DNA of 64,000 bases from assembly GCA_022432975.1 (NCBI GenBank), contig CM039510.1:14898381-14962380 (forward strand), given 5' to 3'. The DNA comes from Begonia masoniana (lineage: Eukaryota; Streptophyta; Magnoliopsida; Cucurbitales; Begoniaceae). Under the pieces are notes generated by a model. The model saw only the letters and a program-made list of their open reading frames with translations. It had not been told where the DNA came from and searched no databases. Within the stretch, counting starts at the first letter, position 1. Each line of letters begins with the position of its first letter. Below, piece by piece: positions 42,890 to 57,584 of the stretch. The position numbers were made by a program, and so were the translations under genes.

Positions 42890-45816
42890 TTTATTCATAC
42901 AAACAATTCAGGATATTTAGTCATCATATCCTACTTTCGCTCCCATGTAGCCTCTTCCACCTCATGGTTCCGGCATAGGACCTTGACTAGCGGAATCTCT
43001 TTGTTGCGCAATACCTTGATGGAAGACTCCAGAATGCGTACGGGTCTCTCCTTGTAAGTCAAGGTAGGCTGTACCTCGATCTCTCTAGCCTCGACAATAT
43101 GCGATGGATCGCGTAGGCACTTCCTAAGCATAAATACATGGAATACATCGTGGATACCCTCCATAGAAGCCGGAAGCTCTAATCTGTACGCCATCTTCCC
43201 GATCCTCTTCAGAATAGGAAAGGGCCCCACATAACGAGGGTTTAACTTGCCCCTCCTTCCGAATCTCATGACGCCTTTAAAAGGAGAAACTTTAAGGTAA
43301 ACCTCATCACCTTCTTCGAACTCTAGCTGTCTCCGTCTCGTGTCTGCATAGCTCTTCTGTCTGCTCTGAGCTACCTCAATACGCTGTTGAATAATGGCAA
43401 TCTTCTCTGCCGTTTGCTGTAGAATCTCTGGACCAACGATGCTGGCCTCGCCAACCTCGTCCCAATATAACGGAGATCTACACTTCCGACCATACAGCGC
43501 CTCATACGGAGCCATGCCAATCTTAGCCTGGAAGCTGTTGTTGTACGAGAACTCAATCAGAGGCAAATATCGGCTCCACGAGCCATGAAACTCCAGCACA
43601 CAAGCTCTGAGCATATCCTCAAGAATCTGATTCATCCTCTCTGTCTGACCATCAGTCTGAGGATAAAATGTCGTGCTGAAATTAAGCTGAGTCCCCATAG
43701 CTTTGTGCAAACTCTTCCAGAACTTCAAAGTAAATCTCGGATCACGATCTGAGACTATCGAAACTTGCACTCCATGAAGTCTGACAATCTCCTGTACATA
43801 AAGCTCGGCGAGCTGATCCATAGAAGATGCCATCTTCACAGATAAGAAGTGAGCCGACTTTGTCAATCGGTCCACAATAACCCATATGCCGTCATGGCCC
43901 TTCGTCGTCCTCGGGAGCCCCACAATGAAATCCATGGAGATCTGCTCCCATTTCCACTCCGGAATCGGCAGTGGCAATAATGTTCCGGCTGGTCTCTAGT
44001 GCTCTGCCTTTACCTGTTGACACACTAAACAGGTCTCAACGTACTTGGCAACCTCCCTCTTCATGTTCGGCCACCAGAAATGTTGTGTTAAATTCCGGTA
44101 CATCTTAGTACTTCCCGGGTGCATAGAATATGCCGAAGAATGTGCCTCGGCCAATATCTCCTTCTTCAGATCCTCATCGTTAGGCACGTACAACCTATGC
44201 CTGAACTTCAGAATACCATCATCTGATAAGTGGAAATCCGACGAGTCACCCAACGTCATACTCGATCGAAGCTCCTCACAATTTGTATCATTCTGCTGAG
44301 CTTCGTGTATCCTATCCAGAATAGTCGGTCTGAGAGAAATGTTTGTTAGCATACTGGACAACTTTGCCACTATCTCCACATCGAACCTCTCGATCTTAGA
44401 CCGCAGCATAACTGACATCGCTGCTAGTGAAGGCTGACTCGTAGAAGGCACTCTACTCAAAGCATCAGCAACCTTGTTCGCCTTTCCTGGATGGTACTTG
44501 ATATCAAAATCATAATCTTTGACTAACTCAAGCCATCGTCTCTGTCGCATATTCAGCTCCTTCTGCGTAAATAAATACTTCAAGTTCTTGTGGTTGGAAA
44601 ATATCTCGCACTGCTGCCCATAAAAATAATGTCTCCATATCTTTAGTGCGAAGACCACAGCTGCTAACTCAAGGTCGTGCGTAGGGTAATTCTGCTCGTA
44701 TAGCTTCAGCTGCTGAGAAGCATAAGCAATAACTCTCCCCCCTGCATCAATACACAACCGAGTCCAACTCCAGACGCATCACAATAAATACTAAACTTGT
44801 CACCTTCAACAGGTAGCGTCAATACTGGAGCGGTGGTCAATCTCTGCTTTAAATACATAAAAATGTCGTCACAAGTAGCCGACCATATAAATCTCTCGTT
44901 CTTCCGAGTCAATCGTGAAAGAGGAACTGCGATCTTCAAAAATCCCTCTATGAACTTCCGATAGTAACCATCTAATTCGAGAAATCCACGCACCTCTCGT
45001 ACGTTCTTCGGCTGTGGCCAATCTCTGACCACCTGAATCTTGCTCGGATCAACAGAAACTCCATCCTGCGATATAATATGGCCGAGGAAGCTCACTCTGT
45101 CTAGCCAAAACTCGCACTTTGAAAACTTTGGATACAGCTGGATTGACTCAGAATCTGTAAAACAATCCTCAGATGGTCCTCGTGTTCTTCTTTCGTCTTA
45201 GAGTAGATCAGGATATCATCGATGAAAACCACCACGAACTTGTCCAAGCACTCCTTGAAGACACGGTTCATCAAATCCATGAACGCTATAGGGGCATTAG
45301 TGAGTCCAAAAGACATGACAAGGAACTCAAAATGCCCATACCTCGTTCAGAATGCCGTTTTCTGAATATCATCCCTTCGGACCTTCAGCCGATAATTACC
45401 CGAGTGTAGGTCAATCTTGGAAAATACTCGGGCACCTTGTAGCTGATCAAATAGGTCATCAATCCGGGGCAACGAATATTTATTCTTCACTGTCAATTTG
45501 TTCAACTCTCTGTAATCGATGCACATCCTGAGGGTCCCATCTTTCTTCTTGACAAACAGAACGGGTGCACCCCAGGGTGAAACACTGGGTCGAATAAAAC
45601 CCTTTTCTAACAACTCATCAAGCTGAGTCCTCAACTCTCTCAACTCAGCAGGCGCCAATCTATATGCATTCTTCGACACTGGCGCCGAACTCGGATAAAC
45701 ATCAATGACAAATTTGATCTCTCTGTACGGCGGTAATCCAAGAAGATCGTCAAGGAATATCTCAGAGAACTCTCTGACAATAGGAATGTCACTCGGCTTC
45801 ACTCCGCTGAGCAACT
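42890..45816 (-). pseudogene. gag-pol: Pol of TE8 (3' two thirds of Gag-Pol)
   Basis: From right to left it is colinear with TE1 Pol. 45816-45347 spans the end of protease and RT to KTAF and stops at TGA 45347-45349 (CGA expected). 45316-45101 has RT with FIDD and then a shift; 45095-44706 has the RT end and RNase H start and then a shift. 44757-43996 has RNase H and the zinc region, stopping at TAG 43996-43998 (CAG expected). 43977-42931 has the integrase core (D, D, E present, [11 protein letters not shown]), GPF motif and chromodomain-like VKVLCRNH/EEATWER, ending at TAG 42931-42933 (CAG expected). TE9 separates it from the gag part at 57585. It is dead. Confidence 0.92.
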
Positions 45817-45821
45817 GAATA

Positions 45822-46674
45822 TGATGTGATCCAAGCAGCGACAAAGCCCAATCCCAAGAGCAATGATCCAATTGAAGACATTAGCGGCCCAATGACACGG
45901 TCCAAAGCTAAGAAGATGCGTGAGGCCTTGCAAGGATTAATTTTAGAGATCCAAGGGAGAGAGGAGCCGCGACAAATTGATCTAAAACTATTGAATGTGT
46001 CGAGGATTGAAGATAATCAAAATCAAGTTAAAGCAAGGGAGGCCAAAGATGCATGAAGATTTACATGTGCCATGCACATGCACGTGCAAGAATTAAAAAG
46101 TCACATGAGAAGCACATGCAAATCCAAACAAAAATCACGTATAAGAGATTTTATTCGACAGAATCTACTCAAATCAATTCAAATCATATTCAAACGTGAG
46201 ATGATATCTTATCATGCAAAGGATCATTATCTCACGATTTTATTAGTTATTTTATTTTTATTTTCGTTTTTTTATTATTTAATTTAATTTTCATGTGTAG
46301 CCTATTTAATGGCAAAACACTTTTGATTTAGGAGAACAAGTTTGAATTAAAAAATTGAGTGTTTTTTTAGAGAGGATTTCTCTTTAGTTCTTTGCGAAGA
46401 ACAACGATCTTCTTCAAGTCACGCTTGAAGAATCTCGCTTGATAGCTTTGGTTCTTACCAACGAGTTTGGTCTGGGTCAAGCTCCTGTTTTGATAGCTTC
46501 GGTTCAGCCAACAGGTGTGGCTCGGTCAAGCTCCTGTTTTGATAACTAGGGTTCCATCGAATTCTTCGATTGGGGTCTTAGTTCCTTACTTTGTTCTTGA
46601 ATCAAAAGGCGTTCCTTTCAATTATTCCGCGTTGTTGTCGGGTCCCGGGTCCTTTCGATCCGAGGTTCGCATCA
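45822..46674 (+). repeat. TE9 LTR a, with coding tail
   Basis: The first 235 bp (to 46056) keep open the 3' end of pol: [13 protein letters not shown], then [16 protein letters not shown] to a stop after AREAKDA. This is because the polypurine tract lies inside pol. The rest is AT-rich; a run at 46381-46670 with gaacaacgatcttcttcaag is shared with 37420-37881. Confidence 0.93.
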
Positions 46675-46676
46675 GT

Positions 46677-46688
46677 TGGTATCAGAGC
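46677..46688 (+). other. TE9 primer-binding site
   Basis: TGGTATCAGAGC begins 2 nt after LTR a. It is a perfect iMet match. The corresponding 18 bp after LTR b are deleted. Confidence 0.93.
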
Positions 46689-47773
46689 TTCGGCTCCTTG
46701 ATTCAAGAAGCTATCTTTAATTTTTATTGTCAATCTTTTCTTCATCCTATTCTATTCGTCCTACTAGTCAAAAAAAAAAAAATCATTTTTTTTTTCATCC
46801 TTATTATCAAGTCTCGATTTTATCATCAATTTTTTTCTTCTTGTGAATTTCTCCTCTTGAAATTCGAAAAGTACAAAAAAAAAAAAATTGTCAAAAGTAA
46901 AAAAAAAAAGAGTTGTCAAAAGTCAAAAAAAAAAGTTGGCAAAAGTAAAAAAAAAAAATAGTTGTGAGAAGTCAAAAAAAAAAAAAAAAAATCGAAATTT
47001 TATTCTAGAGAGTTTTTAAAATTTCTAGCATTTTAAATTCAAAAAATTCGTTCTTATTTCGTGGATAATTGTTCTTTGAAAATTCAAATTATTGAATCTT
47101 CATTCGAAATATTGTCTTTATCCAAATTTAATTCTTTGAAGGTTCAAATTGTTGTTGAATCTTTGTTTGAAAATATGTCTTCGGTCCAAAGTTTTGTCTT
47201 ATTTCAATTGTACCCTTGATTTAGCCATCTTTACAAGTTTGAACTTTAAGCTTTAAAGTTTGATTTTTATATTTGGCTTGTTGAATATTTACCATCGGTC
47301 AAGTCTTACGTAAAGGAACTAAAAGGGAGATCTAGAGGTAAAAGGCAAGAGGGTGAGACTATTATAGAAAAAGCCTTAATTTTTAAGCGAAACACGAGTG
47401 GAGTGACATCCATTGAGAGCAACACGTGAGGGAGAGGTAAGGTCCATTACTTGATTATTTTTCTTTTACTTCTAAACTCATTTCTTTATTTTCTTTTGTG
47501 GTCGGAAAAAGAAAATCATGAGTGAGAAAAGAACGAGGTGGACTTAAGGTGTTCAGGAAAGCTATGCAAGAAAATTTCAAGGCTTTAAAATACAAGGATG
47601 GACCGATTGGAATCTCCATCCTCTAGTCCTATGCGGCGAAGAAGGATTTTGATGTAGAATTCGAAGAGTATAATGGATATATCAAAGGGAAGAAATGATA
47701 GGTCGTACCGAGGAGATGGTGATCTAAGTACATCATGTAATAGACCCTTCTTTCCAAAGAAAATGATCCAAAA
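46689..47773 (+). pseudogene. TE9 internal 1: leader and gag start
   Basis: The leader has A-rich units with ttgtcaaaagt (46873-46991). The gag start near 47518-47760 parallels 52735-52995 but carries several 1-nt indels (for example agaaaagaacgagg and tccaaagaaaatgatcc), so no frame is open. It breaks off at atgatcc, where internal 2 continues with gag. Confidence 0.8.
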
Positions 47774-51058
<3,285 letters not shown>

Positions 51059-51913
51059 TGATGTGATCCAAGCAGCGACAAAGCCCAATCCCAAGAGCAA
51101 TGATCCAATTGAAGACATTAGCGGCCCAATGACACGGTCCAAAGCTAAGAAGATGCGTGAGGCCTTGCAAGGATTAATTTTAGAGATCCAAGGGAGAGAG
51201 GAGCCGCGACAAATTGATCTAAAACTATTGAATGTGTCGAGGATTGAAGATAATCAAAATCAAGTTAAAGCAAGGGAGGCCAAAGATGCATGAAGATTTA
51301 CATGTGCCATGCACATGCACGTGCAAGAATTAAAAAGTCACATGAGAAGCACATGCAAATCCAAACAAAAATCACGTATAAGAGATTTTATTCGACAGAA
51401 TCTACTCAAATCAATTCAAATCATATTCAAACGTGAGATGATATCTTATCATGCAAAGGATCATTATCTCACGATTTTATTAGTTATTTTATTTTTATTT
51501 TCGTTTTTTTATTATTTAATTTAATTTTCATGTGTAGCCTATTTAATGGCAAAACACTTTTGATTTAGGAGAACAAGTTTGAATTAAAAAATTGAGTGTT
51601 TTTTTTAGAGAGGATTTCTCTTTAGTTCTTTGCGAAGAACAACGATCTTCTTCAAGTCACGCTTGAAGAATCTCGCTTGATAGCTTTGGTTCTTACCAAC
51701 GAGTTTGGTCTGGGTCAAGCTCCTGTTTTGATAGCTTCGGTTCAGCCAACAGGTGTGGCTCGGGTCAAGCTCCTGTTTTGATAACTAGGGTTCCATCGAA
51801 TTCTTCGATTGGGGTCTTAGTTCCTTACTTTGTTCTTGAATCAAAAGGCGTTCCTTTCAATTATTCCGCGTTGTTGTCGGGTCCCGGGTCCTTTCGATCC
51901 GAGGTTCGCATCA
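51059..51913 (+). repeat. TE9 LTR b (middle)
   Basis: 855 bp, almost identical to LTR a. It is followed at once by gctccttgattcaag, lacking the 18 bp (ttggtatcagagcttcgg) that include the primer-binding site. It has the same coding tail to 51293. Confidence 0.93.
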
Positions 51914-52713
51914 GCTCCTTGATTCAAGAAGCTATCTTTAATTTTTATTGTCAATCTTTTCTTCATCCTATTCTATTCGTCCTACTAGTCAAAAAAAAAA
52001 ATCATTTTTTTTTTCATCCTTATTATCAAGTCTCGATTTTTATCATCAATTTTTTTCTTCTTGTGAATTTCTCCTCTTGAAATTCGAAAAGTACAAAAAA
52101 AAAAAAATTGTCAAAAGTAAAAAAAAAAAGAGTTGTCAAAAGTCAAAAAAAAAAGTTGGCAAAAGTAAAAAAAAAAAATAGTTGTGAGAAGTCAAAAAAA
52201 AAAAAAATCAAAATTTTATTCTAGAGATTTTTAAATTTCTAGCATTTTAAATTCAAAAATTCGTTCTTAATTTCGTGGATAATTGTTCTTTGAAAATTCA
52301 AATTATTGAATCTTCATTCGAAATATTGTCTTTATCCAAATTTAATTCTTTGAAGGTTCAAATTGTTGTTGAATCTTTGTTTGAAATATTGTCTTCGTCC
52401 AAAGTTTTGTCTTATTTCAATTGTACCCTTGATTTAGCCATCTTTACAAGTTTGAACTTTTAAGCTTTAAAGTTTGATTTTTTATAGTTTGGCTTGTTGA
52501 ATATTTACCATCGATCAAGTTCTTACGTAAAGAACTAAAAGGGAGATCTAGAGGTAAAAGGCAAGAGGGTGAGACTATTATAGAAAAAGCCTTAATTTTT
52601 TAGCGAAACACGAGTGGAGTGACATCCATTGAGAGCAAACACGTGAGGGAGAGGTAAGGTCCATTACTTGATTATTTTTCTTTTACTTCTAACTATTTTC
52701 TTTTATTTTCTTT
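51914..52713 (+). other. TE9 internal 2 leader
   Basis: About 800 bp of non-coding leader. It has A-rich ttgtcaaaagt units at 52093-52207 that seeded the array in internal 1. No confident frame. Confidence 0.75.
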
Positions 52714-52734
52714 TTGTGGTCGGAAAAGAAAATC

Positions 52735-53815
52735 ATGAGTGGAGAACAAAACGAGGTGGACTTAAAGTTGTTCATGAAAGCTATGCAAGAAAATTTCAAG
52801 GCTTTAAATACAAGGATGGACCGATTGGAATCTCCATCCTCTAGTCATATGCGGCGAAGGAAGGATTTTGATGTAGAATTCGAAGAGTATAATGGATATT
52901 ATCAAAGGGAAAGAAATGATAGGTCGTACCGAGGAGATGGTGATCTAAGTAACATCATGGTAAATATCCCTTCTTTCCAAGGAAAAAATGATCCCTAGGT
53001 GTATTTGGAATGGGAAAGAAAGGTGGACCTATTGTTTGAATACCAAAACTACACAGATGAAAAAAAACTTAAATTGGTGACAATGAAGTTCACGGACTAT
53101 GCTCACTATTGGTGGGATGAACTAGTAAAGTACCGAAGAAGGTATGGTGAGTCACAAGTTCAGACATGGAAGGACATGAAGGCACTCATGCGAAAAAGAT
53201 ATGTTCCATCACAGTATTATAGAGATTTGTGTCGAAAACTCCAAAATTTGACTCAAGGTTATAATAGCGTGGAAGATTATTATAAAGAGATAAAAATAGC
53301 CATGAAAAGAGCTAATGTGGAGGAAGACGATGAAGAAACAATTACTCGATTTGTTAGAGGACTAAATAGAGAGATTGTGGATGTCGTAGATCTACAACAT
53401 TATGTGAACTTAGAAGAATTGCTTCACAAATCAATCAAGATCGAACGACAACTAAGAGCAAAAAAGAATTCTAAGATGGGATCAACTTTGAATTCATCAT
53501 GGAAATCAAATTGGGAGGATGAAAAGTCAAAACCGAGACAGGAACCTAAGAGCAAAATTGCTGCTACCAATGTATTTTCACAAAAATTCAAGACTGATGG
53601 ATCAACGAATGAGTATGCATTGGTTAACAATGGAAGACCTGTGATCCTTACACCATTAAAGTCGTGGGAGGCAATTGAAGATCAAGAGAGGATCACGAAG
53701 GAATTTCAAATCATTAAGGATGAGAGAGAAAAAGAAAGTGGTGAAAAGAAATTAGTTGAAAAAGAGGTTGAAAAGGAAAAAGAAAGTGGTGAAAAGAAGG
53801 TGAAAAGAAAGTGGT
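52735..53815 (+). pseudogene. gag: Gag of TE9 internal 2
   Basis: ATG at 52735 (MSGEQNEVDLKLFMKAM). The frame is open to TAG at 52996-52998 (GAG expected), then continues in frame. Capsid core: YLEWERKVDLLF, then YAHYWWDELVKYRRRYGE, RKRYVPSQYYRDL and ITRFVRGLNREI. After about residue 270 there is no CCHC zinc knuckle and no protease; instead charged 16-residue repeats start at 53743. A 25-bp partial repeat (53791-53815) shifts the frame and ends this one at 53817. It is defective for at least nucleic-acid binding and processing. Confidence 0.88.
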
Positions 53816-54342
53816 GAAAAGAAATTAGTTGAAAAAGAGGTTGAAAAGGAAAAAGAAAGTGGTGAAAAGAAATTAGTTGAAAAAGAGGTTGAAAAGGAAA
53901 AAGAAAGTGGTGAAAAGAAATTAGTTGAAAAAGAGGTTGAAAAGGAAAAAGAAAGTGGTGAAAAGAAATTAGTTGAAAAAGAGGTTGAAAAGGAAAAAGA
54001 AAGTGGTGAAAAGAAATTAGTTGAAAAAGAGGTTGAAAAGGAAAAAGAAAGTGGTGAAAAGAAATTAGTTGAAAAAGAGGTTGAAAAGGAAAAAGAAAGT
54101 GGTGAAAAGAAATTAGTTGAAAAAGAGGTTGAAAAGGAAAAAGAAAGTGGTGAAAAGAAATTAGTTGAAAAAGAGGTTGAAAAGGAAAAAGAAAGTGGTG
54201 AAAAGAAATTAGTTGAAAAAGAGGTTGAAAAGGAAAAAGAAAGTGGTGAAAAGAAATTAGTTGAAAAAGAGGTTGAAAAGGAAAAAGAAAGTGGTGAAAA
54301 GAAATTAGCAAAAATAGAGAAAGAAAGTGGAAAAAGAAAAAT
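53743..54342 (+). repeat. 48-bp coding tandem repeat, 11 full units
   Basis: Unit 1 is 53743-53790, a 25-bp partial unit follows (53791-53815), then ten 48-bp units from 53816 to 54295 and a diverged end. Each unit encodes EKKLVEKEVEKEKESG, a charged helical-type peptide. Units 2-11 are nearly identical and in frame with 54343-54814, but not with the gag before them. The long minus-strand frames here are shadows. Confidence 0.95.
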
Positions 54343-54814
54343 AGTTGAAAAGAGCATAAAGAGGGATGAAAATCCGAGGGAGCAAGAGAGAAAAATCGAG
54401 GAAAAAGAGATAAAAACCGAGGGAGAGAGTGAACAAAAGTCAAGTGAGAAACAAATCGTGTTGATGAACAAAAGTGAGGATAAGCGTGAGATGATTTTGC
54501 TTTTATATAAAGATGTTTATTTATCATCTAACGACTCACCAAGTTTTCTTCCAAGTGTTATTTCTTTTCTTTTGCAGAAAAATAAATATGAAATTCCCGA
54601 GGAGTTTCGAAATCAAATTTCTCCTTTGAGAGTGATTGAGAAGCATAAAAATTTCGTACAAAGTACGTTAGTTCCAAGTCAACCGGAAACATCAAAGAGG
54701 TTTGAGTGGTTGGTAAAGCCACATGATTCTTATATTGCACCTATTATATATATAAGGTTGATAGATAAAATGCAAAATTATTTTATTGGAAAAAATTGTC
54801 GTGGTTTATTTTGA
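54343..54814 (+). pseudogene. Pre-RT linker and truncated RT of TE9
   Basis: In the same frame as the 48-bp repeats: acidic linker, then LLQKNKYEIPEEFRNQISPLR, which resembles the segment before RT, then [24 protein letters not shown] and FIGK. The first half of RT (the [11 protein letters not shown] and LRSGYYQ regions) is missing, so the fingers are gone. A 1-nt shift at the A6 run near 54790 leads to the next frame. Confidence 0.7.
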
Positions 54815-55772
54815 TGATATATTAGTTTATAGCAAAACATTAGAACAACATGTGAAACATTTAAAATCTGTTTTTAATGTTTTGCGAATAAACCAATTAT
54901 ATGCTAACCTCAAAAAGTTCACTTTTTGCATGGAATCGGTAGTGTTTCTTGGTTTTGTAGTGAGCTCGAGTGGAGTTTCGGTAGACGAAGAAAAGGTCAA
55001 GGCAATCAAGGAGTGGCCGACACCTAAGAATGCTAACGAGGTACGTAGTTTTCATGGCTTAGCTAGCTTTTACCGAAGATTCGTTAGAGATTTTAGTACT
55101 ATTGCAGCACCATTGAATGATTTGGTTAAAAAGAATGTGGATTTTAAGTGGACTGAGTTACATGATGAATCTTTTAATCTTCTAAAAGAAAAGTTAACTA
55201 ATGCACCTTTGTTAGTTTTTCCAAATTTTGATAAAACATTTGAGATTGAATGTGATGCGTCGGGAAAAAGAATTGGTGGTGTTTTGATGCAGGATATGAA
55301 GCCGATTGCTTACTTTAGTGAAAAGCTTAGTGGCGCGGTCTTAAACTATCCAACATACGACAAGGAGTTGTATGCCTTGGTGAGAACATTACAAACGTGG
55401 CAACACTACTTGTGGCCCAAGGAGTTCATCATCCATTCCGACCATGAAAGCCTAAAATACTTAAAGACACAAGGAAAGTTACACAAGAGACATGCAAAGT
55501 GGATGGAGTTTATAGAGACCTTTCCTTATGTTATTCATTATAAAAAAGGTAAAGAGAATGTGGTTGCCGATGCATTATCAAGAAGGTACGTGCTTATAAC
55601 TACTTTACAATCTAAGTTGTTAGGATTTGATTTAATAAAGAACTTATATGAATCGGACTCAGATTTTGATCTTGTTTGGAAAGAATGTGAGAAACATGCA
55701 TGTAATGATTATTATAAACATGATGGATTTTTATTTAAAAAGGATAACTTTGTATCCCTAAATGTTCTTTAA
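54786..55772 (+). pseudogene. RT (from YFDD) and RNase H of TE9
   Basis: Open for 328 codons, with no ATG start. [10 protein letters not shown] at the left end, RT thumb ([16 protein letters not shown]), RNase H with [13 protein letters not shown] and SDHES, then ADALSRR. A 1-nt deletion near 55737 (aaaaagg) breaks the link to integrase. The catalytic DD is present but the N-terminal RT half is not. Confidence 0.88.
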
Positions 55773-56857
55773 GAGAGTTACTTGTTAGAGAGACTCATGG
55801 AGGAGGGTTAATTGGACACTTTGGAGTTACTAAAACATTGAGTGTGCTTTGTGAACATTTTTATTGGCCGAAAATGAGGCATCATGTTCAAGCCATTTGT
55901 GATAAGTGCATTGAGTGTAGGAAGGCCAAATCAAAGATTAAACCGTATGAAAAGTACACTCCTCTACCTATTCCTAACCAACCTTGGGTGGATATATCGA
56001 TGGATTTTGTGATTGGTTTGCCGAGGACACAAGGAGAGAAAGATAGCATATTTGTGGTAGTGGATAGGTTTAGTAAGATGGCTCACTTTATAGCATGCTC
56101 AAAGACAAACGACGCTACTCATGTGGCGGACTTATTCTTCAAAGAAGTTGTGTGTTTACACGGAATTCCTAAAACCATTGTGAGTGATAGAGATGTAAAG
56201 TTCTTAAGTCACTTTTGGAGAACTTTGTGGAGTAAGCTAGGAACAAAACTTTTATTCTCAACCGTGGCACACCCCCAAACGGATGGACAAACAGAAGTGG
56301 TAAATAGAACACTTTCTACGTTGTTAAGAGCCATTATTTCTAAAAATTTAAAACAATGGGAAAAATGTTTACCTCATGTTGAATTTGCTTATAATAGAGT
56401 TGTTCATTCTACTACTTCATATTCACCATTTGAAATTGTTTATGGATTTAATCCTTTATCTCCTCTTGATATTTTATCTCTACCTACTAACGAGTTTGTT
56501 AATTTTGATGGAGAGAAAAAAGCTAAATTTGTTAGGGACTTACATCTGAAAGTACAAGAGAACATTCGAGAGAGAAACGAGCATTATGCACGTCAAGCAA
56601 ACAAAAGCCGTAAAAAGATTATATTTGAACACGGAGATTGGTTTTGGCTACATCTTCGAAAAGAGAGGTTTCCAAATCAACGAAAAAGAGATTCGAGGAC
56701 GAATCTTTTCGAAGAGGGAGGGAATGATGTGATCCAAGCAGCGACAAAGCCCAATCCCAAGAGCAATGATCCAATTGAAGACATTGGCGGCCCAATGACA
56801 CGGTCCAAAGCTAAGAAGATGCGTGAGGCCTTGCAAGGATTAATTTTAGAGATCTAA
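55750..56857 (+). pseudogene. Integrase of TE9, running into LTR c
   Basis: HHCC region with [12 protein letters not shown]. The core has [18 protein letters not shown] and [14 protein letters not shown], so the three acidic residues are in place. The C-terminal GPF module is missing: [12 protein letters not shown] is followed at once by [14 protein letters not shown]. The frame passes the polypurine tract (56711-56724) and continues into LTR c as [16 protein letters not shown], ending at TAA 56855-56857 where LTR a and b have CAA. Confidence 0.88.
56711..56724 (+). other. TE9 polypurine tract inside pol
   Basis: gaagagggagggaa directly precedes LTR c and is itself translated (EEGG). The same tract precedes LTR b at 51045-51058. 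Confidence 0.88.
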
Positions 56858-57579
56858 AGGAGAGAGGAGCCGCGACAAATTGATCTAAAACTATTGAATG
56901 TGTCGAGGATTGAAGATAATCAAAATCAAGTTAAAGCAAGGGAGGCCAAAGATGCATGAAGATTTACATGTGTCATGCACATGCACGTGCAAGAATTAAA
57001 AAGTCACATGAGAAGCACATGCAAATCCAAACAAAAATCACGTATAAGAGATTTTATTCGACAGAATCTACTCAAATCAATTCAAATCATATTCAAACGT
57101 GAGATGATATCTTATCATGCAAAGGATCATTATCTCACGATTTTATTAGTTATTTTATTTTTATTTTCATTTTTTTATTATTTAATTTAATTTTCATGTG
57201 TAGCCTATTTAATGGCAAAACACTTTTGATTTAGGAGAACAAGTTTGAATTAAAAAATTGAGTGTTTTTTTTAGAGAGGATTTCTCTTTAGTTCTTTGCG
57301 AAGAACAACGATCTTCTTCAAGTCACGCTTGAAGAATCTCGCTTGATAGCTTTGGTTCTTACCAACGAGTTTGGTCTGGGTCAAGCTCCTGTTTTGATAG
57401 CTTCGGTTCAGCCAACAGGGGTGGCTCGGGTCAAGCTCCTGTTTTGATAACTAGGGTTCCATCGAATTCTTCGATTGGGGTCTTAGTTCCTTACTTTGTT
57501 CTTGAATCAAAAGGCGTTCCTTTCAATTATTCCGCGTTGTTGTCGGGTCCCGGGTCCTTTCGATCCGAGGTTCGCATCA
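56725..57579 (+). repeat. TE9 LTR c (3' LTR)
   Basis: 855 bp, with about six substitutions against LTR a and b (for example cca to cta near 56855, cgt to cat near 57168). It is followed by gaata at 57580-57584. Confidence 0.93.
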
Positions 57580-57584
57580 GAATA

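Noticed and set aside
53706..54527. Two minus-strand frames of 239 and 273 codons
   Set aside because: Both are shadows of the 48-bp tandem repeat; the plus strand carries the gag-linker sequence.
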